DNA of 64,000 bases from Allodiplogaster sudhausi (lineage: Eukaryota > Nematoda > Chromadorea > Rhabditida > Diplogasteridae): contig CALZFC010000030.1 of assembly GCA_945643635.1 (NCBI GenBank), positions 1,895,001-1,959,000 on the forward strand. The letters run 5' to 3'. A program made the position numbers and the translations under genes. The notes below the pieces were generated by a model. That model was not told where the DNA came from. It saw only the letters and a program-made list of their open reading frames with translations, and searched no databases. Shown piece after piece: positions 49,010-60,975 of the stretch; position 1 is the first letter of the stretch; every line of letters begins with the position of its first letter.

Positions 49010-50460
49010 AAGACTGGTTCTATTGCCTACATTTGTACTCCTGCCTATTAACTCCATCGCAAATAAAGTTTACATGAAGAATTGTCGAGAGTTGACAGTA
49101 AAAAAAATGCGCTCTTTGAATAGTTTCATCAAATTACAGTCGACCTTGCAAGATACTGTTATTAATCATATTATTGAAGAGGAAAAGAAGAGAACAGAGC
49201 AATTGAATTCGTTAATCGCACAGCCCATGTCTTGTTTCGTGGTCTGCTAAAGGGGCGGAGACTCATCCGCCGCACTGTAAACATCTCAGCAAGCCTCATG
49301 GTCAGTTGGCTGACTCCTCCCGAGCAGCTTCGGGCCCTCTCAGTCAGTCCTTCCTTCCTCGCACTTCCTCTCCACCATGAGGAGCTGATTGTGAGTGTGT
49401 TCCACGCATAATAATGAGGGCAGAATGATGTACTGGAATGATACTAGAACATTCGGAGCAGACGTTGGCCCCTTTTAGAAGATTCCGAAAGGGGCAAACG
49501 TCTGCTCCCGAGCATGGGAACTGTGTCTTTCTTTTCAGATTATGACTAGACAGTCGACCGAAGATAAGGGAGCATCTGCGAAAACACTGTGCAATGCTGT
49601 GAGCCCTTCTAAAATTTATTCCTACAAGACTATTTCGTAAAATCTTGGAATGGACCATTTATGACATGGTTATTCCTTTATTTTAATGACGTAATTTATA
49701 TGCACTTGTGTACATATTTCAAGGCTGAAACTACAAGCGTCACCGATGCAACGGGGACGACGTTTGGCCCTGTACGCGATTTCATCCATGATTATTTATT
49801 AATTTAAAAAAAATCGTCTTTGCCATTTTGAATATGGCACTTTATAGTGCCCAATAACGACAACCACAAAGTCGAAGGAGTCGTTGATGGTAGCTGAAAA
49901 GAAACAGGAGGTAGATTTAAAAAAAAATTTTAAGTTGTAGAAAAAAAAACATTTTTAGCGATCCAATTGAACCCATTAAAAAATTCCACATTTTTGAGAG
50001 CTTGGCGCTACCCTCGAAGAAACCATTGAAGAACAGCGATCAGAAGAATGGAAATGAGAAGACGAAGACAAAGGAGAATTCAATGCATCACGACGATTTC
50101 CTTTCATCCGCCACGGAAGAGAAATGGAACCCCATTGAGGGGATGCCTGTTAATCAATCAATTACAATTCATTTATTTTGCATTATAATTACTTGCTGTT
50201 AAAATTTTAAAAAAAGGTTAATTAAATATAATACACTACTGAGAGTACGTATGAAGTTGTTTATTCCCCATATGTTATAATTTTTTTCAGCGGCTTGATG
50301 ACATGCAAACATTATGATTGAACGCCTCCATATCCGCGTCGATGTGTCCCGTCCTCCCTCTCCCGCCTGTTCCATCATCTTCTGATCCCCTTCCAAGTCC
50401 CTATGAGCATTGATAAACAATAAATAAACATCAATTGTATATTCGGCCTCCTCGACTCAG
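49010..50460. other. Region without a supported gene
   Basis: It holds a hairpin at 49455-49508. An open frame at 50002-50202 (+) rich in Lys, Asn and Glu and a possible minus-strand exon near 49845-49895 (TINDSFDFVVVVIGHY) are too weak to call. Confidence 0.5.
49455..49508. repeat. Hairpin with 21-bp stem
   Basis: GGAGCAGACGTTGGCCCCTT and its near-perfect inverse (one mismatch in 21) flank a 12-base loop. Size and loop would suit a small RNA precursor, but nothing shows it is transcribed. Confidence 0.65.
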
Positions 50461-50548
50461 CATTTTATATTATAGTTAATTAAATACTAGAGATTCTTAC
50501 CTCTGGCAAAGCTTTACATTTAATTTATATGTATATGAGTGATGGTAG

Positions 50549-51690
50549 TTAATTTCCGCTGATTTGAACGTTTCCGAATTTGCAATGCTGTAGAGTTGAA
50601 TCAAGGAAATAGAGCGATAAAGAAGAAGTTGGCACGTTTATTCTTCCAATTGGGATAAAGTTGTCGGGGTTCATAGGAAGTCGTGAGCCTAATCCGAATA
50701 CAACATGAGAAATACGGAGAGAACAAGAATTCGCTGATTGTGAGCTTGTACATTCAATTTTTCTTACAGATTCGCACATAACATAAATTATACATTTTAT
50801 ATGTCCCAAAACCAAGTAAGCGAGAGAAATAGCTGGCTCGTATTATTCGATAATAAAGCCGAGAAGATAAAAAATGGCATGGAAATACTAGTTATGTACA
50901 GTTTTTATTCTTTGTGTTAACATATCTTGTTTTATTTGTTTTCCATATTTGTTTAATGTGATCGTCATGTCAGATTTAAAAAAAACATAAGAATTTCTCC
51001 AACATTCAAAACTATAGATACAGCCTACGGAATATAATCAATAAACTGAATGGTTGTCTTCTACGAAGCCGGTGATAGTTACCCTGCTAACAAGCAGAAA
51101 AACGAACCAATGATGTCCCAATAAAAAAATAAGGCGATGTTTCTGAGCGAGCAAATGAAATTTATTCAATAAGTTCCCCCTTTTTTAACATATTTCTTTG
51201 CCTCTTCGACCTTTTTTTTCTCACCAGTAACTTCAATAAAGCATTAAAAATAGATAGAGGGGAATTCGGAGGCATGGGAGAAAACTTGGCAAACGCATTT
51301 CTTTACTTCACCAAATGTCAACGACTAATCCTGAATTCAGCGATGCATTGCTCGTCTCAATTCGAGTGCATTCGTCGCATGACTTTATAGGGATCCCATA
51401 GTAAATGAAGGCGTCCCATAGATGGCCCGAATAATATAGACGTCCGATCTACTTATAAGCTTCTAATGGAATATAAAGGCGGGCTAAATTAAAACAAATT
51501 TTGTATGATAATGCAAAGTTCAAAGTTTGATCGATCGCCCAACAATTTTTGGGACGCTAATATTTTCAATTGGACGCTTTGACATAATTGGGACGCCTTT
51601 ATTTGTCGATGGGACGCCAATAGTTCCATTGGCCGCCTGCACTAGAATTGAGCCATTGCGCTAGGCTCGTTGCAATTATGAGAATGCACT
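50549..51690 (-). pseudogene. Receptor fragments, unit 1
   Basis: Degraded relatives of the TM3 exon (near 51335-51375, CGATGCATTGCTC) and of the TM4 exon (51063-51155, AQKHRLIFLL in one frame) lie in receptor order on the minus strand. Further on, a frame at 50549-50815 has a counterpart in unit 2, but the differences change nearly every codon, so selection on it is not evident. Confidence 0.5.
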
Positions 51691-52009
51691 GGAACCAGAG
51701 AGAGAGAGAGAAAAATTGAATTTACAATCAATGGTCTTAAAGTTTTTCTCTCCATCTCTCTTCCTCCTCTCTCACTCTCTCTTTCTCTCTCTACCTCTTC
51801 GTCTTTTATTCTTTCTCTATTTCTCTCTTCTCCTTTTCTCTGTCTCTCTATTCTAATCCCTCGCATTCTGGCCTCCGTCTCTCCCACAGATAAAGAGTGA
51901 ATGGGAACAAGAAAGAGATTGAATACAAATAGGATGGATATAACTTCGTCCACTTTCTTTAGGAAAAGGACGTATGGGCGGAGCCTAACGAGATTTTCGA
52001 ATTACTTCT

Positions 52010-54640
52010 TTAGCATCTACTGAAACATCTCCGAAACGATTGCCGAAAGTCTCTTGAGAAAAGCGCGTAGAGGTACAAATCGGCTACGAACCTGAAGAGT
52101 GAACGTGGAGAGGGAGATAAGAAATAATTTTGATGTATTAATTGATTACCTTTCGATTTAAAATATTTCGAAATAGAAAGAAATTTTACGTTGAAAATAA
52201 TACTCAGAAAAAAACCACTCGTACGGCATGGCATAGGAGCCTTCTCGAAATACTTTGAAGAGGTCACCTGTTGATACGCGTAATATATAGAAGAGCAACA
52301 TATTAAACTGAAATCTTCAAAATCCATTGCATGAACCAATCGGGAATCTCAACGTACACTGACAATGAGTTATCAATAGGGAGCCTTTCCCCCATTGTGT
52401 GTTCTCCATTATAAGTCGTTCTTAATCTTGTGCATCCCATGAATGATCATTGATCATACCAACCAGTTCCGGGCTTCGGCATGTGATAAAAATGAGCGCT
52501 GTTACAAGAGGCATGATCGAAGAGCGCCACTGGCTAGCGGCCTGATTCGGGGACCTGGTAAAGGAGGAGGCAGCACTCACGCAACCAGCTCAAGCATCTT
52601 ACATGTACATAGATTCTCGAGTGAACTTGTTACTGAGAGAAAGTAGAGGATATAGCAGATATTGTTATTATACCCCAGGGGTGCATCGGAATTGAGAACT
52701 CCAAATTCTGACACCATTTTCCTCTTCCGAATTCCGTTATGAAAATTATACACGAACCAAAGACGGAGAAGCTTGTAGACGAGTGCGATCGTGAAGAAGC
52801 AAATGAGCGCTTGCGGGAGAATAAAGCAATACTTAATGCATGATTGTTTTTTTTACATTCCTCCTCTTTTAAAATACAAATATGCTTAGCCAATATACGG
52901 CATTTTCACCCAGTTGTGCCCCACTTCCTATAAAAGTAACTACCCAAAAGTATCCGTTTGATTCAGTTACAAGGGTCATACACTATGTTTTTCCTCCTCT
53001 ACAAGGCAATTGAGAAATTGTGACCCGGGCACAGATAGAGAATGTACGGTAATCAAAAGCTGCAATAACCGCGAGAATTGCTTGTTGTATAACGATTGCC
53101 TCCGTCATGAAGGCTGGCAGAGAGTATTCGCTAAAGTCAGATGTGTTAATGTTTTTCTTCTTCTTTTTTTCTTTTCCATAAAATCTGTTTAATCAGATCG
53201 TCTAATCAGATAAATCATACAGGGTATTTATAACGTTCCAGATTTCAGAGACCTACGTAATAATCAATAATCCGAAGTTTACGTACGCATTGCTATTTTG
53301 GAAGAATATGCCTAGCACGGCGGCAGTGAAATTTAGTGGGCAAGCGAACAGGAAAAGCACGCCAACGACGGCCCCAATAGCAATGAGGCGATGTTTGTGA
53401 GCTGTCAATTTGATTAATTCATATGTTTACATCTCTGTTTTTTCATGTTTCTTCGCCTCTTCGTGTCTTTTCCTCACCAATTACTTCAGCATTAAAAATA
53501 AGAGGGAATGCAAAGGCGTGGAAGAGCATTCTACATAAGCATCTCTTTAATTTAAAGAATCAACCGATTGTCCTGAAGAAAATTGGTCGATAGACAGCGA
53601 TGCATCGCTCAATGCTCGTTGCAACTATGATATAAGCACTGGAATGAGAGAGAGAGAGCAAGAGAAAGAGAAAGAGAGATGTGAGATAGAGATAGTGTGA
53701 ATAATTATCTTAAGTGTTATCTCCCATCATCAAACGAAGATGAGATAAGGATAAGCTAGTGTTTAACCTGTTCATGCGCATCCATACCCAAATGGGATAG
53801 GAAGAGCTAAAAATTATATACGTTGTAGATGAATTGGTAGGCATGCACAATTGGACGAGGTAGATGAATGCATATAAAATGTCGGTGACTATAGCAGCCT
53901 AATATGAAGTTAAAATCACATTTATGTTTTATTTTACGATGCATTACAATTTCGTCAATTCTGTCTACCGTATTTTCTCTATTAGTGCCCCTCCCTCTAT
54001 TAGAACCCAAAATCTAATAGTGTCCCCCCTCTTGCAAGGGTATTGGAAAATAGTACCCCTCCCTCTAATAGAACCCCCCCCCCTTCCAATAGTGCCTCTC
54101 CTAATTGTCTAATAGAGACGTACATGGAATCTATATTTGAGGTATGGGATGCTCTTCCCAATGAACTGATTGCATATTCATACAAAATTTCCAATAACAC
54201 GGTTATTCCAGTGATTATTCCATTGAAGTAGAGCAATAATTCTTCGTTTTTGAGAATAAAATGTTGTTATTAAACTATTAGTCAATCACATTTAAAAAAA
54301 AAGTGCCCCTCGCTCTAATTGAACCCCCCCCCCCCCTCTAATAGTGCCCCCTCTCGCAGGGGTATTGAAAAATAGTACCCCCGGAGGCACTAATAAAGAA
54401 AATACGGTATTTAGAATTGATATTATGTCTATTTTTGTACTCATGAAGCCTCCAAAAAAACCTTGAGGAAAATATAGTTCTCCGACGGAATTTTGTGAAG
54501 TACGACCAAGTTGATAGATTGATTTATGACTCCTGCAATTTGTAAGATTATTCGGAAAGAAACAACAAAAGCTCATTCTAACCAAGACCAAAAAGGGAGG
54601 GAAGAACGTAGAGATAAAAGCAAGTAAGAAAGTCGAACAT
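52010..54640 (-). pseudogene. 7TM receptor, unit 1 (probably non-functional)
   Basis: Exons: 54583-54640 (start, MFDFLTCFYLYVLPSLFGL), 54462-54532 (TM1, INLVVLHKIPSENY), 53768-53898 (TM2), 53565-53638 (TM3, IVATSIERCIAVYRPIFF), 53287-53401 (TM4), an exon ending at 53113 (second outer loop, SRGYC), 52715-52831 (TM5, ALICFFTIALVYKLL), 52464-52529 (TM6, CRSPEL) and 52010-52091 (TM7, FVADLYLYALFSRDFRQSF). ERCIAVYRP is the DRY-type motif of rhodopsin-like receptors; the family and ligand are not resolved. After SRGYC a TGA appears and the donor present in unit 2 is gone, with a short deletion. The segment between TM6 and TM7 (about 52240-52340) could not be joined in phase. The TM1-TM2 intron is enlarged by a transposon. 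Confidence 0.65.
53968..54407. mobile_element. TA-flanked element with a pogo-like transposase relic
   Basis: The inverted ends TACCGTATTTTC... and ...GAAAATACGGTA match at 23 of 24 positions and are bounded by TA. Inside, CT/CCCC-rich repeats surround an open segment at 54122-54232 (+) reading IFEVWDALPNELIAYSYKIS, which resembles the W..L..E.I..S end of pogo/Tigger DDE transposases. The corresponding intron in unit 2 is only about 107 bases and lacks the element. Confidence 0.65.
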
Positions 54641-55019
54641 AATTGCCGGTGTGCTGAAGTCGATGGAAGAAATATGATTTCTGCAATATTCAGTTAATTT
54701 TTAGCTATAAAAGGAAGGTCCAAATTTTTCGCAACAATCTTTTATTTTCTTTGCACAATTGTTTTAGCATTTAAAAATGGAGATATTCTCATTTAAAGAA
54801 TAATTAGGAGAAAATTGAAAAAAAACATTTAAATGTATGTTTAAGAGGAGATTAGAGAGTGCATGGAAGTTGGTTGAATAAATTAAATCGTCTGAGTCTG
54901 GGGAAAAGAAAATGCCAATGGAGAATAATTGTCCCACGGGTTCACCCCCAGTTGAATAAATTCTGAGCCAATTTATGATGAAATGTTCCACGCTTTATTC
55001 AGTATGCGTTACACATGTA

Positions 55020-55198
55020 TTGCGCATACGCATTTTCTCAATTTTGGACGGAGTTTTCCCCCGACGCGAAATTTTTTAAGAAAAATTTTTAGCTTTGGGT
55101 TGGGGCCTCCTTTTGGGCCGACCACGGGGCCGGGGCCAACCTCGGCCGATCTTGGGGGCCGGGGCCGGATATTTTCGGTCCTCGGCCACCCCTGGTGT
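55020..55198. repeat. GC-rich low-complexity insert
   Basis: GGGCCGGGGCC-type repeats in an otherwise AT-rich region. It is missing at the matching place of unit 2 (before 60901), so it was added to unit 1 or lost from unit 2. Confidence 0.55.
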
Positions 55199-55270
55199 AC
55201 TCGACCGGGCATCGAAATCGGGACTTCGAGACAAACAGGCGAACTCTACCGGCTGTACTCTATGGACGAC
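55199..55270 (-). other. tRNA-like sequence, unit 1
   Basis: On the minus strand the order ATAGAGTACAGCCGGTAGAG (D-arm-like), AGTTCGCCTG and CCCGATTTCGATGCCCGG (T-arm-like) resembles a decayed tRNA. It has a counterpart at 60901-60975. Confidence 0.4.
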
Positions 55271-55722
55271 TTGGAATGAGATTGATGATGATATATGTAT
55301 GTATGTATGTACGGACCGATTTGGATAGTATGAACATGTTGAGCCTCGACTTTCTTTGCTGATTCAGTGGACTCTGTCAAGAGAAAGGTGTCATGACATC
55401 AATCAAAGTGTACATTGTGTATAGCGGAGGAGTTGAACCGATAAAAAAATTCCACCGCTCTCTTCCTTTGTCTCTTTCTCTCTCACTCTTCTCTCCTCTG
55501 CATGAGCCATTCACCGTTGATAATATAATTCTTCGGCACAAGCATCGATGCGTGTCGAAGCAATGGTGTACTCGTTCGTCGCGGGAGTCAGCATGGCCAG
55601 AAGCGTCTTTGCCTAATTCTGCCAAGGTTACTGTAGCTGTGTCCCCCATTCGTCATAGGACCACAACATCTTTTTAGATTATTGTAATACAAACATTCCA
55701 GAAGAATATAGTGGCTGTTCAG
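55271..55722. other. End of unit 1 and linker to unit 2
   Basis: A GTAT tandem lies at 55293-55310. Positions 55330-55430 match 61100-61205 in unit 2. The open frame at 55393-55677 begins in the duplicated part and has no recognisable domain. Confidence 0.5.
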
Positions 55723-55799
55723 AATTTTATATAATAGTTAATTGTAACTAGAGATTCTAACCTTTGGCAAAGCTTTGCATTTAATTTATAAATGAGTGA

Positions 55800-57005
55800 T
55801 GATAGTTAATTTAAGCTGATTCGAACGTTTCCGAATGTGCAATGCTGTAGAGTTGAATCAAGGAAATAGAGCGATAAAGAAGAAGTTGGAACTTTTATTC
55901 TTCCAATTGGGATTAAGTTGTCGGGGTTCAGAGGAAGTCGTGAGCCTTCTCCGAATACAACATGAGAAATGCAGAGTGAACACGAATTCGCTGAACTTGT
56001 ACATTCAATTTTTCATACAGATTCGCACATAACATAATAGATACGCTTTATATGTCGCAAAACGGAGTAAGCGAGAGAAATGGCTGGCTCGCACTATTCG
56101 CTAACAAAGGGGAGACAGTAAAAAATGGCCTGGAAATACTAGTAATGTACTATATACAATTCTTATTCGTTGTGGTATCATATCTTGTTTTATTTGTATT
56201 CTATATCTGTTTAATCTGATCGTCATGTTAGATCAAAAAATAAGCATAAGAATTTCTCCAACGTTCAAAACTATTGATACTATGTACCTACGGAATATCA
56301 TCAATAAATAATCTGTAGTCCAAAGTGGACTTAATCCTTGCTATTTTCATTATGGATGTTTGTCTTCCACTGAGGTGATAGTTACCCGGCTAACAAACAG
56401 GAAAAGTGAACCAACGATGCTCCGAAAAAAATGAGACGATGTTTGTGAGCGAGCAAAATTAAATTTATTTAATTAGTTCCGGTTTTTTTTTTAGAAATTT
56501 CTTTGCCTCTTCGACCGCAATTTCTCACCAGAAACTTCAATAACGCACTAAAAATAGATGGAAATTCAGAGGCATGGGAGAAAATGCTGCAAATGCATTT
56601 GTTTACTTCACCAAATGTCAACTACTAATCCTGAAGAAAGCGAGTCGATATTCAGCGATGCATTGCTCGGCTCTATTCGAGAGCAGTCGTCCCATGACAC
56701 CATAGGGGTCATATAGTAAATGAAGGCGTCCCATAGATGGCCCGAATAATATAGACGTCCGATCTACTTATAAGCTTCTAATGGAATATAAAGGCGGGCT
56801 AAATTAAAACAAATTTTGTATGATAATGCAAAGTTCAAAGTTTGATCGATCGCCCAACAATTTTTGGGACGCTAATATTTTCAATTGGACGCTTTGACAT
56901 AATTGGGACGCCTTTATTTGTCGATGGGACGCCAATAGTTCCATAGGCCGCCTGCACTAGAATTGAGCCATTGCGCTAGGCTCGTTGCAATTATGAGAAT
57001 GCACT
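55800..57005 (-). pseudogene. Receptor fragments, unit 2
   Basis: Equivalent to 50549-51690: TM3-like remnant near 56655-56690 and TM4-like remnant near 56385-56450, without a continuous reading frame. Its 3' part (56715-57005) is almost identical to 51400-51690. Confidence 0.5.
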
Positions 57006-57257
57006 GGAATCAGAGAGAGAATCATTGAATTCACATTCAATGCTCTTAAAGTTTAATCTTTTCCTCTCCATCTCTCTTCCTCCTCTCTCTCCCTCTGCAT
57101 CTTCTCCACATTCTCTATTTCTCACTTTCTATTCTTTTCTCTCTCTCTATTTTAATCCCTCGCATCCTGGCCTCCGCCTCTCCCACAGACAAAGAGTGAA
57201 TGGGAACAAGAAAGAGATTGAATACAAATACGATGGATATATCTTCGTCCACTTTGC

Positions 57258-59428
57258 TTACATAATGGACGTATGGGCGGAGCCGAACAAGATTTTCTTA
57301 TTACTTCTTTTGCATTTACAGAAGCATCTCCGAAACGATTGTCGAAAGTCTCTTGAGAAAAGCGCGTAGAGGTACAAATCGACTACGAACCTGAAGAATG
57401 AACATGGAAAGGGAGATAAGTCGCATGAAATTATTTTGGTGTAATAATTGATTAGCTTTCGATTTAAAATCTTCCCAAATGCATTTAAAAAATTTTACTT
57501 TGAAAACAATACTGAGAAAAAAACCACTCGTACGGCATGGCATAGGAGGTTTGTCTAAATACTATGAAGGTGTCACTTATTGATAGGCGTAATATGGAGA
57601 ACAGCAACATATCAATCTGAAAATCTTCAAAATCCATTGCGTGAACCAATCGGGAAACTCTAGTTACACTCTCAATGAGTTATCAATAGGGAGCATTGTG
57701 TTCTTACATAATAAGTCGTTCTTATTCTTGTGCATCCCATTAATGATCATTGATCAATACCAACCAGTTCCGGGCTTCGGCATGTGATATAAATGAGCGC
57801 TGTTACAAGAAGCATGATCGAAGAGCGCCACTGCCTAGCGGCCTGATTTGATGACCTGGTAAAGGAGGTAGCAAAACTCACGCAACCAGCTCTAGCATCT
57901 CACTTATTCATAGGTTCTTGAGGGAGCTTGTTACTCAGAATGTGGAGGATATCGCACAAGTTTTATTATCCATCAGGGACGGAATTGAGAAGTCCAAATT
58001 CTGATACCTTTTTTCTCTTCCAAATTCCGTTATGAAAATTATACACGTACCGAAGACGGAGAAGTTTGTAGACGAGTGCGATTGTGAAGAAGCAAATGAG
58101 CGCTTGTAGGAGAATTAAGCACACCTTAATGCGTGATTGTTTCTAACATTCCTCCTCTTTTAAAATACAAATATTCATAGCCAATATACCATATTTTCTG
58201 CAATTGTGCCCCACTTCCTATAAAAGTAACCCAAAAGTAAGAAGAAGAGGCCGACTCTGGTCTCTTATATATCCAGTTTGATTCAGCCAGTTACAAATCG
58301 GGTCATGCATATGTTTCTCCTCCTCTAGGAGACCAAATTATGACCCTTGCATTGATAGAGAAAGTACGGTAATCTCAAGGCCGCGACAGAGTTGCAATAA
58401 CCGCGATAATTGTTTGTTGTATGACGATTGCCTCTGTCATCAAAGCTGGCAGGTAGTATTCGCTAAAGTCAAATGTTGTAAAGTTTTTCAACGTAATAAT
58501 CAATAATCTAAAGTGGACTTACGCTTTGCTATTTTGGAAGAATGTGCCTATCACGGTGGCAGCGAAATTTAGTGGGCAAGCGAACATGAAAAGCACGCCA
58601 ACGACGGCCCCAATGGCAATGAGTCGATGTCTGTGAGCTGGCAATTTGATTAATTCATATGTTTACATCTCTGCTTTTTCATATTTCTTCGCCCCTTCAT
58701 ATCTTTTCCTCACTAGTTACTTCAGTAACGCATTAAAAATAAAAGGGAATGCAAAGGCGTGGAAGAACATTATGCATGAGCATCTCTTTAATTTAAAAAA
58801 AAATCAACCAATTCTCCTGAAGAAAATCGGTCCGTATACAGCGATGCATCGCTCAATGCTCGTTGCAACTATGATATAAGCACTGGAATGAGAGAGAGAG
58901 AGCAAGAGAAAGAGAAAGAGAGATGATATAGAGATAGTGTGAATAATTATCTTAAGTGTTATCTCCCATTATCAAACGAAGAAGAGATAAGGATAAGCAA
59001 GTGTTTAACCTGTTCATGCGCATCCATTTCCAAACGGGATAGCAAAAGCTATAAATTTTAGACGCTGTAGATGAATCGGCAGACATATGGACAAACAATA
59101 GTACGAGTCTATTGAATGAATGTACAATGTCGGTGATTACAGCTGCCTGATATGAAATTAAAATCACATTTTGTTTTACTATGGATATTACATTTTTTTC
59201 AATTTTTAATTGATATTACGTTTATTTTTGTCCTCATGAAGCCTGCAAAAACCTTGAGGAAAACATAGTTCTCCGACGGAATGTTGTGAAGTACGACCAA
59301 GTTGATAAATTGATTTAGTGCTCCTGCAATTTGTAAGATTATCCAGAAAGAAACAAAAAAAACCGATTCTTACCAAGACCATAAACGGAGGGAACAACGT
59401 AGAAATAAAAGCATTCAAAGTCGAACAT
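57258..59428 (-). CDS. 7TM receptor, rhodopsin-like (unit 2 copy)
   Basis: Exons: about 59374-59428 (start, MFDFECFYFYVVPSVYGL), 59254-59324 (TM1, INLVVLHNIPSENY), 59010-59146 (TM2, AAVITDIVHSF), 58809-58882 (TM3, IVATSIERCIAVYGPIFF), 58523-58637 (TM4, LIAIGAVVGVLFMFACPLNF), an exon ending at 58445 (second outer loop, YRGYCNS, likely donor GTCGCG), 58008-58124 (TM5), 57765-57830 (TM6, MLLVTALIYITCRSPEL) and 57258-57390 (TM7, FVVDLYLYALFSRDFRQSF, then a Lys/Cys-rich tail). The frame is open in all of these. The link between TM6 and TM7, through about 57560-57670, is not resolved. The tail is 17 residues longer than in unit 1. It would be a plasma-membrane chemoreceptor or peptide receptor; the ligand is unknown. 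Confidence 0.7.
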
Positions 59429-59688
59429 AATTGGCGATGTGATGAAGTCGATGGAAGAAATATGAATTTCTGCAATGTTTAGTTAATTTTTGGCGATAAA
59501 AGGAAGGTGCAAAGTTTCTCGCACTTTTTATCAAAAGCCAGTCTTTTAATTTCTTTGCACATTTTTTTAGTATTTACAGATGAAGGTATTCTCATTTAAA
59601 GAATCCTTAGGAGAAAATTGAGAAAACATTAAAATGTTTCTTTAAGAGGAGAGTTGAGAGTATTTGGTTAAATGAATTGAATCGTCTG

Positions 59689-60289
59689 CCGCGCATTTAA
59701 TCTGCCTAAACTTTGAAACATGTTCGGAACACTTGTTCCAAACATTGGCGTTCTTGTCACAGGCTGAGAACAAGCTGGCAATATCTCGAGCTCAACACAG
59801 TCTAACAAATCTCTGCGAAATAGCACAGCGCAGAGAAAAAAAGGCGTCGCCGGTCTTCCGGAGCATTATTCCATACTATCCTGTTCGATGCGACGAAATA
59901 GTACAGACAGAGAAAAAAAGACACTTCTCACCTCTTCGTCTTACTCGAAGAGGTGCGAGGCGTCTTTTTTTCTCTGTCCGTATTACTCGAAGAGGTGTTT
60001 CTCTGTCCGTACTATTTCGTCCCTTCTGTGAGTACTTTGGTCGGCCAGGAGAGAATGAAAACATGCATCGGACGACCGGCGACGTCTTTTTTCTCTGCCA
60101 TGTGCTATTACTGTGCTAGTTCGAAACAGGAAGTGCACACAAGCGATTAAGTGAAGACAAGCTGGATACATGTTCGGAACACATGTGTATTAAGGTAAGC
60201 TGGCAAATTGTCATTTCTTTTGTTGTGAACATGTTTGAAACAAGATTGTTTCGAACATGTTGCAAAGTTTGGACAGATTAAATGCGCGG
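59689..60289. mobile_element. 601-bp MITE with CTG target duplication
   Basis: The ends CCGCGCATTTAATCTG and its inverse, with the similarity continuing for about 44 bases, are flanked by CTG at 59686-59688 and 60290-60292. Unit 1 has the uninterrupted site with a single CTG at 54892-54894. The interior is built of nested inverted pieces such as CGAAATAGTACAGACAGAG and CTCTGTCCGTACTATTTCG. It has the same ends as the 33268-37890 element. Confidence 0.88.
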
Positions 60290-60900
60290 CTGAGTCTTGG
60301 AAAAGAAAATGCCAATGGAGAATAATTCTCTCACGCGTCCGCTTTGTCTTCGCATGAGAACGCATTTTTTGCCCGACAACAAGATAAACGCCATGACGCT
60401 CCAACAATGGATAACACGTATTTCTTCAAATATGATGCATATATCTGACAATTCTAACAAGATACATTCCTAAGGGATTCATCATTTCAAGAAAATGACG
60501 TATATTTATTTCTTTCAAAATGCGGCAGACTAATGTGGTGCAACTAATCTAGGAAGAAAACGGGGCGAAATTGAACTAAACTTTAAGAAAGGATTGAGTT
60601 TGAATTGACACGTTTAGTATGCAAAAGAAGAAAGATGGGCTCAGCATGCTCCAAAAAGATCCCATCTCTAAAAATAATTTTGACTTTCTTTGAATTTAAT
60701 ATTTTCAATTTTCGTTTTCTAGTTTATCTGTATTCAGAACGCGCACAAATAAGTCCGTCAAGAACTTCCTGAAAATTTTAACTTTTTTAAACAAGTTCTA
60801 TGCATTTTAGTTTTTGAGCTCTTCATCTATTTTCCTGCACTGGCTGATGCTGGCTAATAGTGTTAATTATTCAGTGTACTGCTCCTTCCTTTAAAGCGTC

Positions 60901-60975
60901 TGTACTCGACCGGGCATCTAAGTTAGGGACTTCGAGACATACACGCGAACTCTACCGGCAATACTCTATGGACGA
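60901..60975 (-). other. tRNA-like sequence, unit 2
   Basis: Counterpart of 55199-55270 with several substitutions, so neither is likely to be a working tRNA. Confidence 0.4.

Larger units (their letters stand above)
50461..55440. repeat. Tandem duplication, unit 1
   Basis: The stretch matches 55723-61210 in order and orientation, with an offset of about 5.3 kb. Each unit holds receptor fragments, then a minus-strand 7TM receptor, then a tRNA-like piece and the sequence around GGACTCTGTCAAGAGAAAGG. Divergence varies along the unit. Unit 1 carries its own insertion at 53968-54407. Confidence 0.85.
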
